From Metridium senile (Eukaryota > Cnidaria > Anthozoa > Actiniaria > Metridiidae): DNA of 64,000 nucleotides. The notes below the pieces were generated by a model that saw only the letters and a list, made by a program, of their open reading frames with translations, had not been told where the DNA came from and did no database searches. Each line of letters starts with the position of its first letter. The first letter of the stretch is position 1. The position numbers and the translations under genes are program-made. The DNA lies in contig OX459110.1 of the NCBI GenBank assembly GCA_949775045.1, positions 7,510,229 through 7,574,228 on the forward strand. The letters run 5' to 3'. Of the stretch, positions 20,742-30,151 are shown piece after piece.

Positions 20742-23700
20742 GTCTGCGATTATTATAATAATAATAATGCATGGTCGTTTCTGATTATTATAATCATCAT
20801 CATCATAGTTTATGATTGTAATGTTTCATCGTCATTATCATTATTGTTATCATTATCATTATCAGCCTTATTATTACAAGCAAAAATAGAGCCAAAATAG
20901 AAATGTATTTATTACTCAAACTAAACACAAATTAAAAGGACGAAAGCAAAAGGAAAAACCAAGAAATCAACAAAAAATCAACAAAAATAAAAAGGTTATT
21001 ATTTGGGAATCGAACTCACACCTGTAAGATCGAATTAATATGGTAATGTTATGCAAAATCTAAAATAATGACCATACATCCAGACAAATATCGCTGAATC
21101 GTCGTATGGATTTACATTAAGGCAGGAGATTTTGGGCCCCCACCATGCTATCGAGTGCTGGCCTGACAGATAGTTTTGCAGTCAAAGAGGGAGGAAACGC
21201 TCGGATCCTAGGTCATATATCAACGCACCTTAACGCTCGACCATCGTGTCTACCGATTGTTTTAGGGTTTACAATAACCTAGTGTATCGCGTGAATGGAC
21301 TGTATATTGTTATGCAAATCACGTTTACCCGTGACGTACTGGGTTTTTGCCGGCGTTTGGAACCAGATGGCCCGAGTTCGATACTTGACGGTGCCGTTTT
21401 GTATTTGTTTTTCTTTTTTTATCAATTAATTCTCACTTTGTAATTTCTTTGTTAGCTTCTATTTTAAATTAAAAGAATGGAATCAAAAAAATATATTCAA
21501 AACAATTAAAACACCAAAAGATTTATAATTTCAATACAATTCAATTTTATTCAGTACCATGAGTTACAAAGTGCATATGTATATTGGGTAGAATTTTACA
21601 AATCTTTAGGTACAGGCTATCTATAACAGCCACAAGGGCTAACCTAGATAGATAGCATATTATAATGATAATATGCTCATTTAATTAATAGCTGAAATTG
21701 TTGCATCGCAACTTTATACCCGGTAGAAATATTTTCCTGACCTACCCACCGTCATTGGGGCGTATACGCAAACGTAAACGTACACGCGTAAACGCAAACT
21801 CGTCCAGTACTTGGTTGATTTGATTTATAAAGAAGACGTTATTTTTGGAACCTACAAGGCCTAATATAACGAATCGAGTCATTGAGAAAGGGATTATATA
21901 TTTTTTTTAGAAAGTCTTATCAAACATATGCCAATTGTTTTGTTGAAATCTCAACCTGTAGTTAAAAAAAAAAAGAAAACATTTCGCGCGCTAATCTTTT
22001 GTTACTTCTTACCTACAATACCATTATATGGTATTGGCATTGTTTTAAAGATTACATACGCCGGTATTTCTGATACGTATTCCTCTCTTTGAAAGTATCG
22101 CCAGAACTTTCTACTCTCATCCGAGAGCTATCTTAAACTAAATTTGGTGGACTGGTTCCACTTATTTCCTGGATATTTGAATTGATAAGTGAAGGCTATC
22201 GTCGGTACATGTGAATAGCTTTGCGCATTTTGCGGGCTTCCAGCGCGAGTCTAATTTCCAATGCCGGATCTTGGGGTGTTTATATGGGGTTCTATTCCCT
22301 GCAGATATCAAGAGACTATAATATCTTAGTTTCGACTAAATCTTCTGAAGGATCAAATTATAATTGTGTAATATCTGAATTATTTGTTTGCAGACCCGCT
22401 GCAAGTTGACCGCCATTTTGCTGCACTATTTTTACCTGGTATCATTTGCATGGATGCTTTGTGAGGGTCTTCATCTGTACGCAATGGTTATCAAAGTGTT
22501 TAACCTCACATCACGTGTTTATCATTACGTTGCGTTCTCTTGGGGTAAGTGACCAATTCTCGTTGCGCATCTTAAGATGTTATGCTTCATTGCAAATAGA
22601 TTGAATGAGCAAGCTGTTAGAGAAGTTAAATTAATTCTGTGAGGTGCGGCATTCAGCGTTGGATCTTGAAGAGACTGTAGCTTCACGGCAGCAATCTTAG
22701 TTAAGCTCATAAAATATTACGTTGCGTTCTCTTGGGCGATAAGTTTCCAATTCTCGTTGCGCATCTTAGGATTTTATGCTTCATTTTGAAGAAAATTAAC
22801 AGAAAGAAACTTAACAAATTGTCAATGGTTTGACCTCCAATAGATTGAAGCTTCAATTTAGCTAGCTTAGTTAAGCTCATAAAATACTTTCCAACAGCAT
22901 ATTTTGTTCCTCAAACACGCCTACCGTTTTTCTGTGTTTTGGTGCCGATGAAATAATTTATTAAACTGTCTATTCTATGAGTTTTACCTCATCCTCCAAG
23001 GTTATTCAAAGACAGTAAAAAATACGTGGTTTTGAATGTTGCGGGTTTTTGTTTCAAGGTACTCCTGCAGTTATTGTTCTGATTACTGTTCTAAGCCGAT
23101 TTAAAGAATATGGCACATCGACCAGGTACTTGCTATAAACATTCTAGGAAAATTGATGGTTATAAATAGTAGAGTATAATGGTAGCTAGAGACTTAAAGC
23201 AGAAGAGCACTAATTGGGAGTGATGGCGATAAAAACTAATTGTTATGGTGGTGGTAATGTATGGAGTGAACCTAACGAAAGGGCCCCAATTAAAAGTGCT
23301 ATTACCATTGACCCAGCAATGCTGAAATTATGTTTTCTCCATCCCTTTTGCAATTGACAATGTTGAGGAGGGAATCATTATTTAGTGCCTATGTGTTAAT
23401 TAACCTAACAATGCACTATCCTTTCTCAGCAACATTGTGGGGGTTAGAGGGAGGGGGGAGGGTGCATTAAATGAACTATAAGATAAAATACTAAGTTTGT
23501 CAAAAGCAGTTGTCAAAGATTGTAGTTGTAAATGATAGTGTGTGTAGAGTGAACATCACAGAAGAACACAGTTGGCACTTTATGGTAGTTAATTTGAAGT
23601 AGTGGTATTGTGTTTAGGGTGAGTTTCGTGGAAGAGATGTGATGGCTGTAAATATACTGAATTTAGTGCCAGTGTGTGTATTTAGTGAACCTAACGTAAG

Positions 23701-24478
23701 AGACCCGACGTAGGGTTTTAATATTTACTGTACATAGTGCTTCTACAGTACAAGAGAAATTAGTTTTGGTCCTATAATAACTTACAGAAGTGCTTGTAAC
23801 GGATACTAATTGTTGTAAACTATATGAAAAATAAAACATAAGTAGGACCTTACAAGATTTACACTTATCCTTAATTTTTGTATTTTTGAGCTTGCAGTTG
23901 CTGGATTTCATCAGAGTATTACACCCTTTTGGCGTTCATTCTGCCAGTTACGATCATTTTAATGGTAAGTAACAAGAAACTGAGTCACTGATGGGGGTTA
24001 CTACGAGGGCTTCATTGCGCTTTTTAAATTAATTTTTCATATGAATAGACCGTTTTTGAAATGCTCACTTTTGTAGCTGCGGCTTACAATTTTAAATACC
24101 TGAATTGGTGTTTGGACATTTAAAAAAAATGTTTTTTTTTTAAATGTTTCACAACGGTTTATCTATAAAATATAACTATATTGCTATTTCTTTCAGATCA
24201 ATATCTTTATCTTGTCTTTGGTGATGAAAGAGATATGTAAACTACATGTATCTGAGAGCTCCCATATTAGGAGAATGATAAAGTAAGTGAAGTATTAAGT
24301 TAAGCCTTATTTGGTCGTATCACATAAACCATGGTTTATTTATTATTCCAGCTCTACATTAAAGACAGTTGTAGTGCTATTCCCACTTCTTGGAATCACG
24401 TGGGTGTTTGGAGTTCTTGTTTTTGCTACGAAAAATGTAGTATTTCAGTATATATTCACCGTATCAAACTCGCTACAG
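20489..24478 (+). CDS. Adhesion GPCR, TM2 to TM6 exons (copy B)
   Basis: Exons with GT-AG borders and matching phases are 20489-20594 (TM2; RNLIHANLLVYIA), 22394-22544 (TM3; LLHYFYLVSFAWMLCEGLHL), 23059-23125 (TM4; GTPAVIVLITV), 23898-23964 (TM5; CWISSEYYTLLAFILPVT), 24197-24282 (TM5 end and loop 3) and 24352-24478 (TM6; FPLLGITWVFG, and the start of TM7). This is the conserved order of an adhesion-class (B2) receptor. The last coding exons continue at 38973-39756 beyond an LTR retrotransposon. TM1, the GPS/GAIN region and the ectodomain are not found upstream, where a minus-strand ABCC exon lies instead. Either the duplicate is 5'-truncated or the first intron is very long. Confidence 0.85.
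20697..20870. repeat. ATC/ATA trinucleotide microsatellite
   Basis: Long runs of ATC units, interrupted by ATA runs, lie in the intron after the TM2 exon. Confidence 0.9.
20880..22393. other. Receptor intron with LINE-tail-like fragment
   Basis: There is no exon between TM2 and TM3. At about 21518-21680, a segment read on the minus strand ends in AAATTGAATTG-type units, like the 3' tail of the LINE at 46159. Two B-box-like stretches (near 21010 and 21380) hint at old tRNA-derived SINEs but are not convincing. Confidence 0.4.
22545..23058. repeat. 192-bp tandem duplication spanning the TM3 exon end and its donor
   Basis: ATTACGTTGCGTTCTCTTGGG occurs at 22524 and again at 22716. The following about 160 bp are also duplicated with divergence (both contain TTCTCGTTGCGCATCTTA). 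The first copy keeps a good donor (GGGGTAAGT), whereas in the second it is altered to GGGCGATAAG. Confidence 0.8.
23126..23897. other. Receptor intron; left edge of duplication copy B
   Basis: From about 23448 the sequence matches the window start (both open with GGAGGGGGGA). Copy B carries about 190 bp not in copy A at about 23535-23720. No exon was found. Confidence 0.6.
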
Positions 24479-24931
24479 GTATGCATAAACAAATATATTT
24501 TAGCAATAGCCAAACTTCGATATTTTGTTTTTGTGATAATAAACAATGGACACGACACAATACGCTGGGGGAAACAATGAGTAATACTAATTTTTTCTTT
24601 GAGCCTCGTCTTGCAATGTGTGAATGATTACTTAACCAGCTGCCCATGCTCAACCAATTAGTCGAAAGTGGACTATTTTTGAAGAAAGCTAAGCTTTGAG
24701 CAGTTTATAGAAATTAAATCTGTGTAGTAGCTAAATGTGGATTACGTGGTATAGTGGTATAACTCTCGATACTCACCCCAAAAAAATGTGGGTGGTAGTA
24801 ATACTGCTTAATTGTTATACAAACAACCTCCGGAAAGAGTAGCATTTGTGGTTTGGTACAAAATTAAATGTAATACAAATGTTTTTTTACACTTTTTAAC
24901 AAAAAGTCTTATCTTCTTTATTCTATGTTTT

Positions 24932-25566
24932 TGTTATGAGACATTGAACATGGATTATATATTACCATATATAATCGGCATTAGCATACATTTATTGTTG
25001 TTAGGTTTGTTGCTTTGTGTACTTTTGTTGGCCCGTTTCTTACCAACTCCTATTTTCCAATTAGTGGCTCAATTAGCTGGACAAACAATGACCAACTTCC
25101 CATTATTGCTTTCACCCACTCATTTGTATTTGTTAGTCCTGACCTTGGATAACCTTGCTCTCGTTTAGTATATTATAACGTTTACTTTTGTAATATCATT
25201 ATTGTCAAGATGTTCTGGTAAGTGAAGAGTTTGCTTAGCCTTCAGTTATTTAGGTTCGTACAGCCTTGACTTGATATTATGTGTATTTCGGTATTACACA
25301 TTGAGTCTGATCAGTATCGGGATACGTGGAACAACAAGGCTCTTTTTATTTAGATTTAATATCGCTACAGAAAAGCTGAGCAAATAATTCATTTATCATA
25401 ACATCCATAAAAAGCCTATGTAATATCACTTAGTAAGTCAGTTGATGCCAGTTGTTAGTTGAACCATGTAGTTGAACTTCTACTCAAAGACGAATAAACG
25501 AACTAAAGATCCGATACCGGCTCTACTTGAGAATCCCCTAAGCTTAGAAGCAAGACGCCTCTAACA
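24932..25566 (+). repeat. 5' LTR of the Gypsy element
   Basis: 635 bp, TG...CA. Visible signals are a TATA-like TATTATAA at about 25171, a strong splice donor CTG|GTAAGT (GT at 25218-25219) and AATAAA at 25493-25498. That order (TATA, donor, poly(A) signal) fits U3, then R or U5. U3 also contains a 72-codon hydrophobic ORF. Confidence 0.9.
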
Positions 25567-25997
25567 AGTGCTGGAGAAACCCGGGTAAAGTTTGCTGAAG
25601 GTATGAGTCAGAGCTATTGGAAAATATGTCAGCCTTTGCTAGGTATTATTATTATTTGCAGAAGCGCAACACTCGTTCAGTAATATTAGGTTAGGATATG
25701 TTCGGCTGTAAGTCTCATATGTTCTGTTAGTTTTTTTTTCGTCTTCTTTTCATGTAAAACACACCTTTTTCTTTTATCGTTATTAAGATTTAGTTATTTT
25801 TGTTCTTTCCTTCATTTTGCTTTGTGTACGTCAAAGTGTCGACTCCTAGTGGAGCTGTAACTCGTGGTGCTGCTCGCAAGTAGTTGTGTTCTAAGTGTAA
25901 AAAGAAGCCATTAACTTGTAATTGCCAGGCAAACGCATCTAAACCAATCGCTACACCTAGTACTAGCACTTCTAACGTTAATACCGATAATTCTAAT
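25567..25997 (+). promoter_or_regulatory. Leader with probable primer-binding site
   Basis: A TGG-starting stretch, TGGAGAAACCCGGGT, begins six bases after the LTR (about 25572). This is where a tRNA-3'-end primer-binding site is expected; the tRNA could not be named. In the gag frame, a TAG at 25881-25883 precedes a Cys-rich stretch (CSKCKKKPLTCNC), so coding sequence may once have started upstream. Confidence 0.5.
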
Positions 25998-27116
25998 ATG
26001 ACTGAAGCACAACTCGAACAAGTACAGTCCTCCCTTAGTGAAATGCTTCAAGTTGCTGTAGACAAAGTACAGGACGGCCTAAGACTTAACCACGAGTTTA
26101 ATACAGAAGTATTTGGGTTATTAAGTACAAAAATCGCTTCTATGGAAGACTCGCAGTCAAATCTGCCTTCCAGTAGTATCAAACTGCCCATTTTTCATGG
26201 ACACGCAAATGAGGATCCTGCGGCTTTTCTCGAAAAATTTGATTTTTTTGCGAAATTTTCCAATTGGGATGAAAAGAAAGTTGTTTTGGCTTTTCCTTTA
26301 TGCTTAATGGGCCCTAGCTTACAATGGTTTATGTCGCTTGCTAATAAGGATCAGATTATTAAGGGTAAAGACGACCTCTATAAGTTATTCCATAATAGAT
26401 TTTTGTCTAAATCTGACAATTTCCTTCTACGCCAAACACTCAACAAACGGAAGCAATCACCCACTGAAACTGTAGAAAGTTATGCGGCAGACATACGTAA
26501 CAAATGCCGTCGATTAGCTATCAACGATGATGAAGCATTACATAAATTTATTGAAGGTTTAAAGCCTGAATTACAATCATACGTTATTCTTAATGAGCCA
26601 AAAAACTTCCACGAGGCAGAACGCTTAGCTAAAGCTAAAAGTGCAGTTCCTAATGCTCCTTCATTCACAATGGAGGATGTTCTTAAAATTCAAATGGGTC
26701 TCTTAGCCGAAATCAATGCGAAAAAATCACCGCCACAGCCACCTAGTAATGTTGCAGCCTACGCACCGGCTCCGCAACAAGATCGTTTCGATGAGAATAG
26801 CATAAAACGCCTTATATCAGAAGGCATAGCAGAAGCATTCCGTAAAAATGATATGGGGTCTCGCCCTAGGAATCAGTATTTTCCAAATAGGCAGAATAGC
26901 CCAAATTTTCGCACGAATGCAAGGGGAGATTTCGGTCGTTCTGATCAAAGAACTGCTTTGGGGCGACTCACGTGCTACTCCTGTGGCATGCCGGGACACC
27001 ACTTTAGAAATTGTACTAGGCGGCCTGATCCACGCTTGCCACGTAGACAAGTATCTTTTAATATGCCAGGACAAAATCCTCGGGGTGGTTTTTCAAATCG
27101 TCCCCAGGGAAACTAA
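25998..27116 (+). CDS. Gag polyprotein of the Gypsy element
   Basis: Start chosen at the first in-frame ATG (25998), giving 372 residues; the frame is open back to 25884. The middle has the retrotransposon gag (capsid) fold signature, with FHGHANEDPAAFLEKF, LCLMGPSLQWF and YAADIRNKCRRLA. Near the end is one CCHC zinc knuckle (CYSCGMPGHHFRNC, CX2CX4HX4C), followed by Arg-rich residues for RNA binding. The last sense codons CAG GGA AAC overlap a slippery heptamer directly before TAA. The upstream TAG at 25881 may have removed the natural N-terminus, including a Cys cluster. Confidence 0.9.
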   Translation: MTEAQLEQVQSSLSEMLQVAVDKVQDGLRLNHEFNTEVFGLLSTKIASMEDSQSNLPSSSIKLPIFHGHANEDPAAFLEKFDFFAKFSNWDEKKVVLAFPLCLMGPSLQWFMSLANKDQIIKGKDDLYKLFHNRFLSKSDNFLLRQTLNKRKQSPTETVESYAADIRNKCRRLAINDDEALHKFIEGLKPELQSYVILNEPKNFHEAERLAKAKSAVPNAPSFTMEDVLKIQMGLLAEINAKKSPPQPPSNVAAYAPAPQQDRFDENSIKRLISEGIAEAFRKNDMGSRPRNQYFPNRQNSPNFRTNARGDFGRSDQRTALGRLTCYSCGMPGHHFRNCTRRPDPRLPRRQVSFNMPGQNPRGGFSNRPQGN

Positions 27117-27150
27117 CTGCTCCCTCCGAATGCCGGGAAATTCGAAGGGA
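27107..27150 (+). promoter_or_regulatory. -1 ribosomal frameshift signal (GGGAAAC plus hairpin)
   Basis: G GGA AAC lies at 27107-27113 in the gag frame, immediately before the gag stop (27114-27116). Seven bases later a stem TCCCTCCGAA (27121-27130) pairs with TTCGAAGGGA (27141-27150) with one mismatch and a 10-base loop. The -1 frame is open from the heptamer into the protease/pol ORF. GGGAAAC is a known slippery site in retroviral gag-pro junctions. Confidence 0.85.
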
Positions 27151-29148
27151 ACAACGACACATCGATTTTCAAAATACACCTTATCATGATTATGATCAAT
27201 TTTCTAATTCTTACGCCAGCGCCTTTGATGATAACAATTTTAGTGATTATGATAATCCATATAGTCATGTTGCTTATTCTAATGCTAGTGTTCACACTGA
27301 TATTTGTTACGACACATTACAGCCACGTGTTTCTGTCACGCCGCAGTCACACAATTATGTCACACCACACAATAATGTCATGTCAGACAACAATGTCACA
27401 CCACACACTCGTGTCACGTCACACAACCATGTCACACCATACCCAGATAATATGTCACACTATGATGTCACGCCACACACAGATGATCTGTCACACAATG
27501 ATGTCACGCCACACACAGATGATCTGTCACACAATGATGTCACGCCACACACAGATGATCTGTCACACAATGATGTCACGCCACACACAGATGTTATGTC
27601 ACACGATGATGTCACGCATCTCATGTATTCAGATGCCACCTCACCACCTCTCACTCCAGTTATTCCAAGCTCACAGTCACCCATTCTTGACAATACAAAC
27701 ATAGTACATAGTTCTACAGCTAATCACAACGAATCACAGGATAGCAGTGTATTCCCGGATACTGTTATCTCAAGTGCTATTATTACTGATACACTAGTTT
27801 TTGCTGATACCACTCAATCGTTATCTCATCATAGAATAGATGGAAGTACACCAGATAATACAACTCAAATCGACACTATTAACAATAATAGTGTTTTAGC
27901 TAATTCGGAGGATGACAATAAGTTTAGGCATAGCCTTACAATACCTGATCAGTTACCGCATGTCAACGTTACAATACCTTGTGAAGAAATTATTCAAAAC
28001 AATGGACCTATTAGTGTCACGCATTCAAATACTGCAATTTTATATGAAGTAGCCCCTATTACGGATCAAAAGAATCCTGAAGTGCAACACAATTCAGTTG
28101 GTATCACACCAGAAGTTAATACAATATTATTTACGAATGAAACGACAAATTTATCTATTCATGGCAAGATTATAAGTAAGCCATACATTTTTCTTTGTGA
28201 TACAGGTGCTTCGCACACCATAATGGACGAAACAGTTTATAATGATATTTGCAATGTCCAAAATTTTCCGCTGATCACGCAATCCACAAATACATTTCGA
28301 TCAGTTAATAATCAACATATTCAGGTTTTAGGGTATACAGAAATACCTTTTGAGATAGATAACAAGGTTTATACATTTAGGGCGTTTATTGCTAAAGAAT
28401 TAGCTTACAAGGTAATATTAGGTAAAGATTTCTTGGATCATTTTCATGCAGTAATCGATTTTCATAAACATACTTTAGTTTTCCAAGCGGACCAATCTAG
28501 CACAATTGCTATGCCATGCAAAATACATGCTAACCAGACATATCAATTACCTCCTTCGTCTGAAACGATTATTGAGGCCTACCTAGAACTTCCTTTTGAT
28601 CCTGGGTCCACAGGTCTTGTAGAACCTAAGATAGGTCTAGTGGAACGTTATAATACTTGCGGTGCATCTTGTTTAGTTACTGTTTCTAATGATCGTACTA
28701 TACCATATAAGTTATTAAACCCTACTAGTTCTCCTGTCACGATTTATCATCACACTACACTAGGCAACTTTACATCCATGAATGATCCTTGTGTATTATT
28801 GGCATTTGATGGTGGTAATCCACCCCACCCATCGGTACCACCCACTGATACTCCCCCACCCATCCTTATTAATTTAGATAAATCTGAGCTAGAAGATGAC
28901 CAAAAGACTTCCTTATCCAACCTTCTAGAGGAATATCGTGATGTTTTTGCACATAGTAATAGTGATCTCGGGCGTACTTCCATTGTTCAGCATACTATAC
29001 ACACAGGTGACGCTAAGCCTATAAGACAACGCGCCTATCGAGTTTCAGAAGCGCAACGCCAAACCATAGAGACTCATATTCAGGATATGCTTGATAGGGA
29101 TATTATTTCTCCTCCACTTCTCCGTGGAGCTCACCAGTCGTCCTAGTT
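27114..29148 (+). CDS. Protease and N-terminal pol, reached by -1 frameshift
   Basis: Frame -1 to gag, open from the slippery site to a stop after 29146. It begins with a long Tyr/Asn/Asp/His/Thr-rich linker containing about four 12-residue repeats (HNDVTPHTDDLS type, 27446-27615). Then comes an aspartic protease with FLCDTGASHTIMDE (DTG at about 28198-28206) and ILGKDFLDHF as its second loop. It ends with the start of the RT region (IRQRAYRVSEAQRQ). The stop results from a one-base deletion at about 29113: downstream RT (WSSPVVLVKKKDG) continues in the next frame. The linker is unusually long for a Gypsy element. Confidence 0.85.
27446..27615 (+). repeat. 36-bp coding tandem repeat in the Gypsy linker
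   Basis: Three near-exact copies plus partial copies of GATGATCTGTCACACAATGA followed by TGTCACGCCACACACA. The unit is 12 codons, so the frame is preserved. Confidence 0.9.
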
Positions 29149-30151
29149 AAGAAAAAAGATGGTACTGATCGTTTTTGTGTTGATTATCGTAAACTTAACG
29201 CAGTCACTACTAAGGATAGTTTTCCACTACCTAATGTTACTCAGTTACTAGATGCTCTGTCTGGAGCTAAAGTATTTACAACTTTGGATTTACAATCGGG
29301 CTATTGGCAAGTCGATCTTTGTCCTACAACTAGAGATAAGTCTGCTCTGCTCGTACCAAGCGGATTATATTCCTTCAACGTTTTACCATTTGGCCTCTGT
29401 AATGCACCAGCCACGTTCCAAAGGTTAATGGAGAGTGTTTTAAGAGGTCTTAACTTCAAAACTGCATTATGTTATATTGACGACATAGTAGTGTATTCTG
29501 GCACTTTTCATCAGCATCTCGTTGACCTTCGGGAAGTTTTTGACCGATTAAGAGAGGCAAACCTCAAGCTTAAGATTTCTAAATGTAAATTTTGTGCAAA
29601 ACAAATCGAATACTTAGGCCATATCATCAGTGCGGACGGTGTTTTACCTAATCCAGACAAAATTAAGGCAGTCTCGGAATTTCCTGTACCCAAAAATGTC
29701 AAAGGTGTACGTAGTTTCTTAGGATTAGCAAATTACTATCGTCGTTTTGTATATAATTTTGCAAAAATTGCAGTTCCACTTAACAATTTGACTCGCAAAT
29801 CAGTTAAATTTCAATGGACACCGGAATGTCAAACAGCATTTGATACTCTTAAGCAAGCACTCACTTCAGCACCTATTTTGTCTTTTCCGCATCACACCAA
29901 GCCTTTTATTTTACATGTTGACGCTAGCAATTCAGCTATAGGTATGGTTTTGTCGCAAATACAAGATAACAAAGAAGTTGTAATAGCCTATGCAGGCCGA
30001 GATCTTAATCAAGCCGAACGCAATTACTCGACCACTGAAAGAGAAGCTTTAGCTGTTGTAGGCGCCGTAAAAAGTTCCACCCATACTTACACGGAAACAA
30101 ATTTACGGTTTGTACTGACCACAATGCACTTCGCTGGCTCATGAGTATTAA
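29118..30151 (+). pseudogene. Gypsy reverse transcriptase and RNase H N-terminus, frameshifted
   Basis: RT motifs in order are FCVDYRKLNAVT, FTTLDLQSGYWQV (motif A), LPFGLCNAPATFQ (B), YIDDIVVYS (C, 29473-29484), LGHIIS and FLGLANYYRRF. RNase H starts at FILHVDASNSAIG. A one-base deletion in an A-run at about 30071 shifts the frame before HPYLHG-type residues. Restored only in position, not written here, the frame runs to ATT AAG at 30147-30152, where the foldback element is inserted. The order and wording are those of Ty3/Gypsy elements. Confidence 0.9.

Noticed and set aside
21000..21400. Two B-box-like stretches as SINEs
   Set aside because: No matching A-box at the right distance, no tail, no target duplication.
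24311..24580. Single-exon reading through the TM6 region as a small independent gene (also 683-955)
   Set aside because: The frame runs past a clear splice donor (CTACAG|GTATGC) into intron; the correct reading is the spliced receptor.
27186..27704. 172-codon ORF overlapping the start of the Gypsy pol frame
   Set aside because: It is an alternate frame of the His/Thr repeat region; protease and RT are in the -1 frame of gag.
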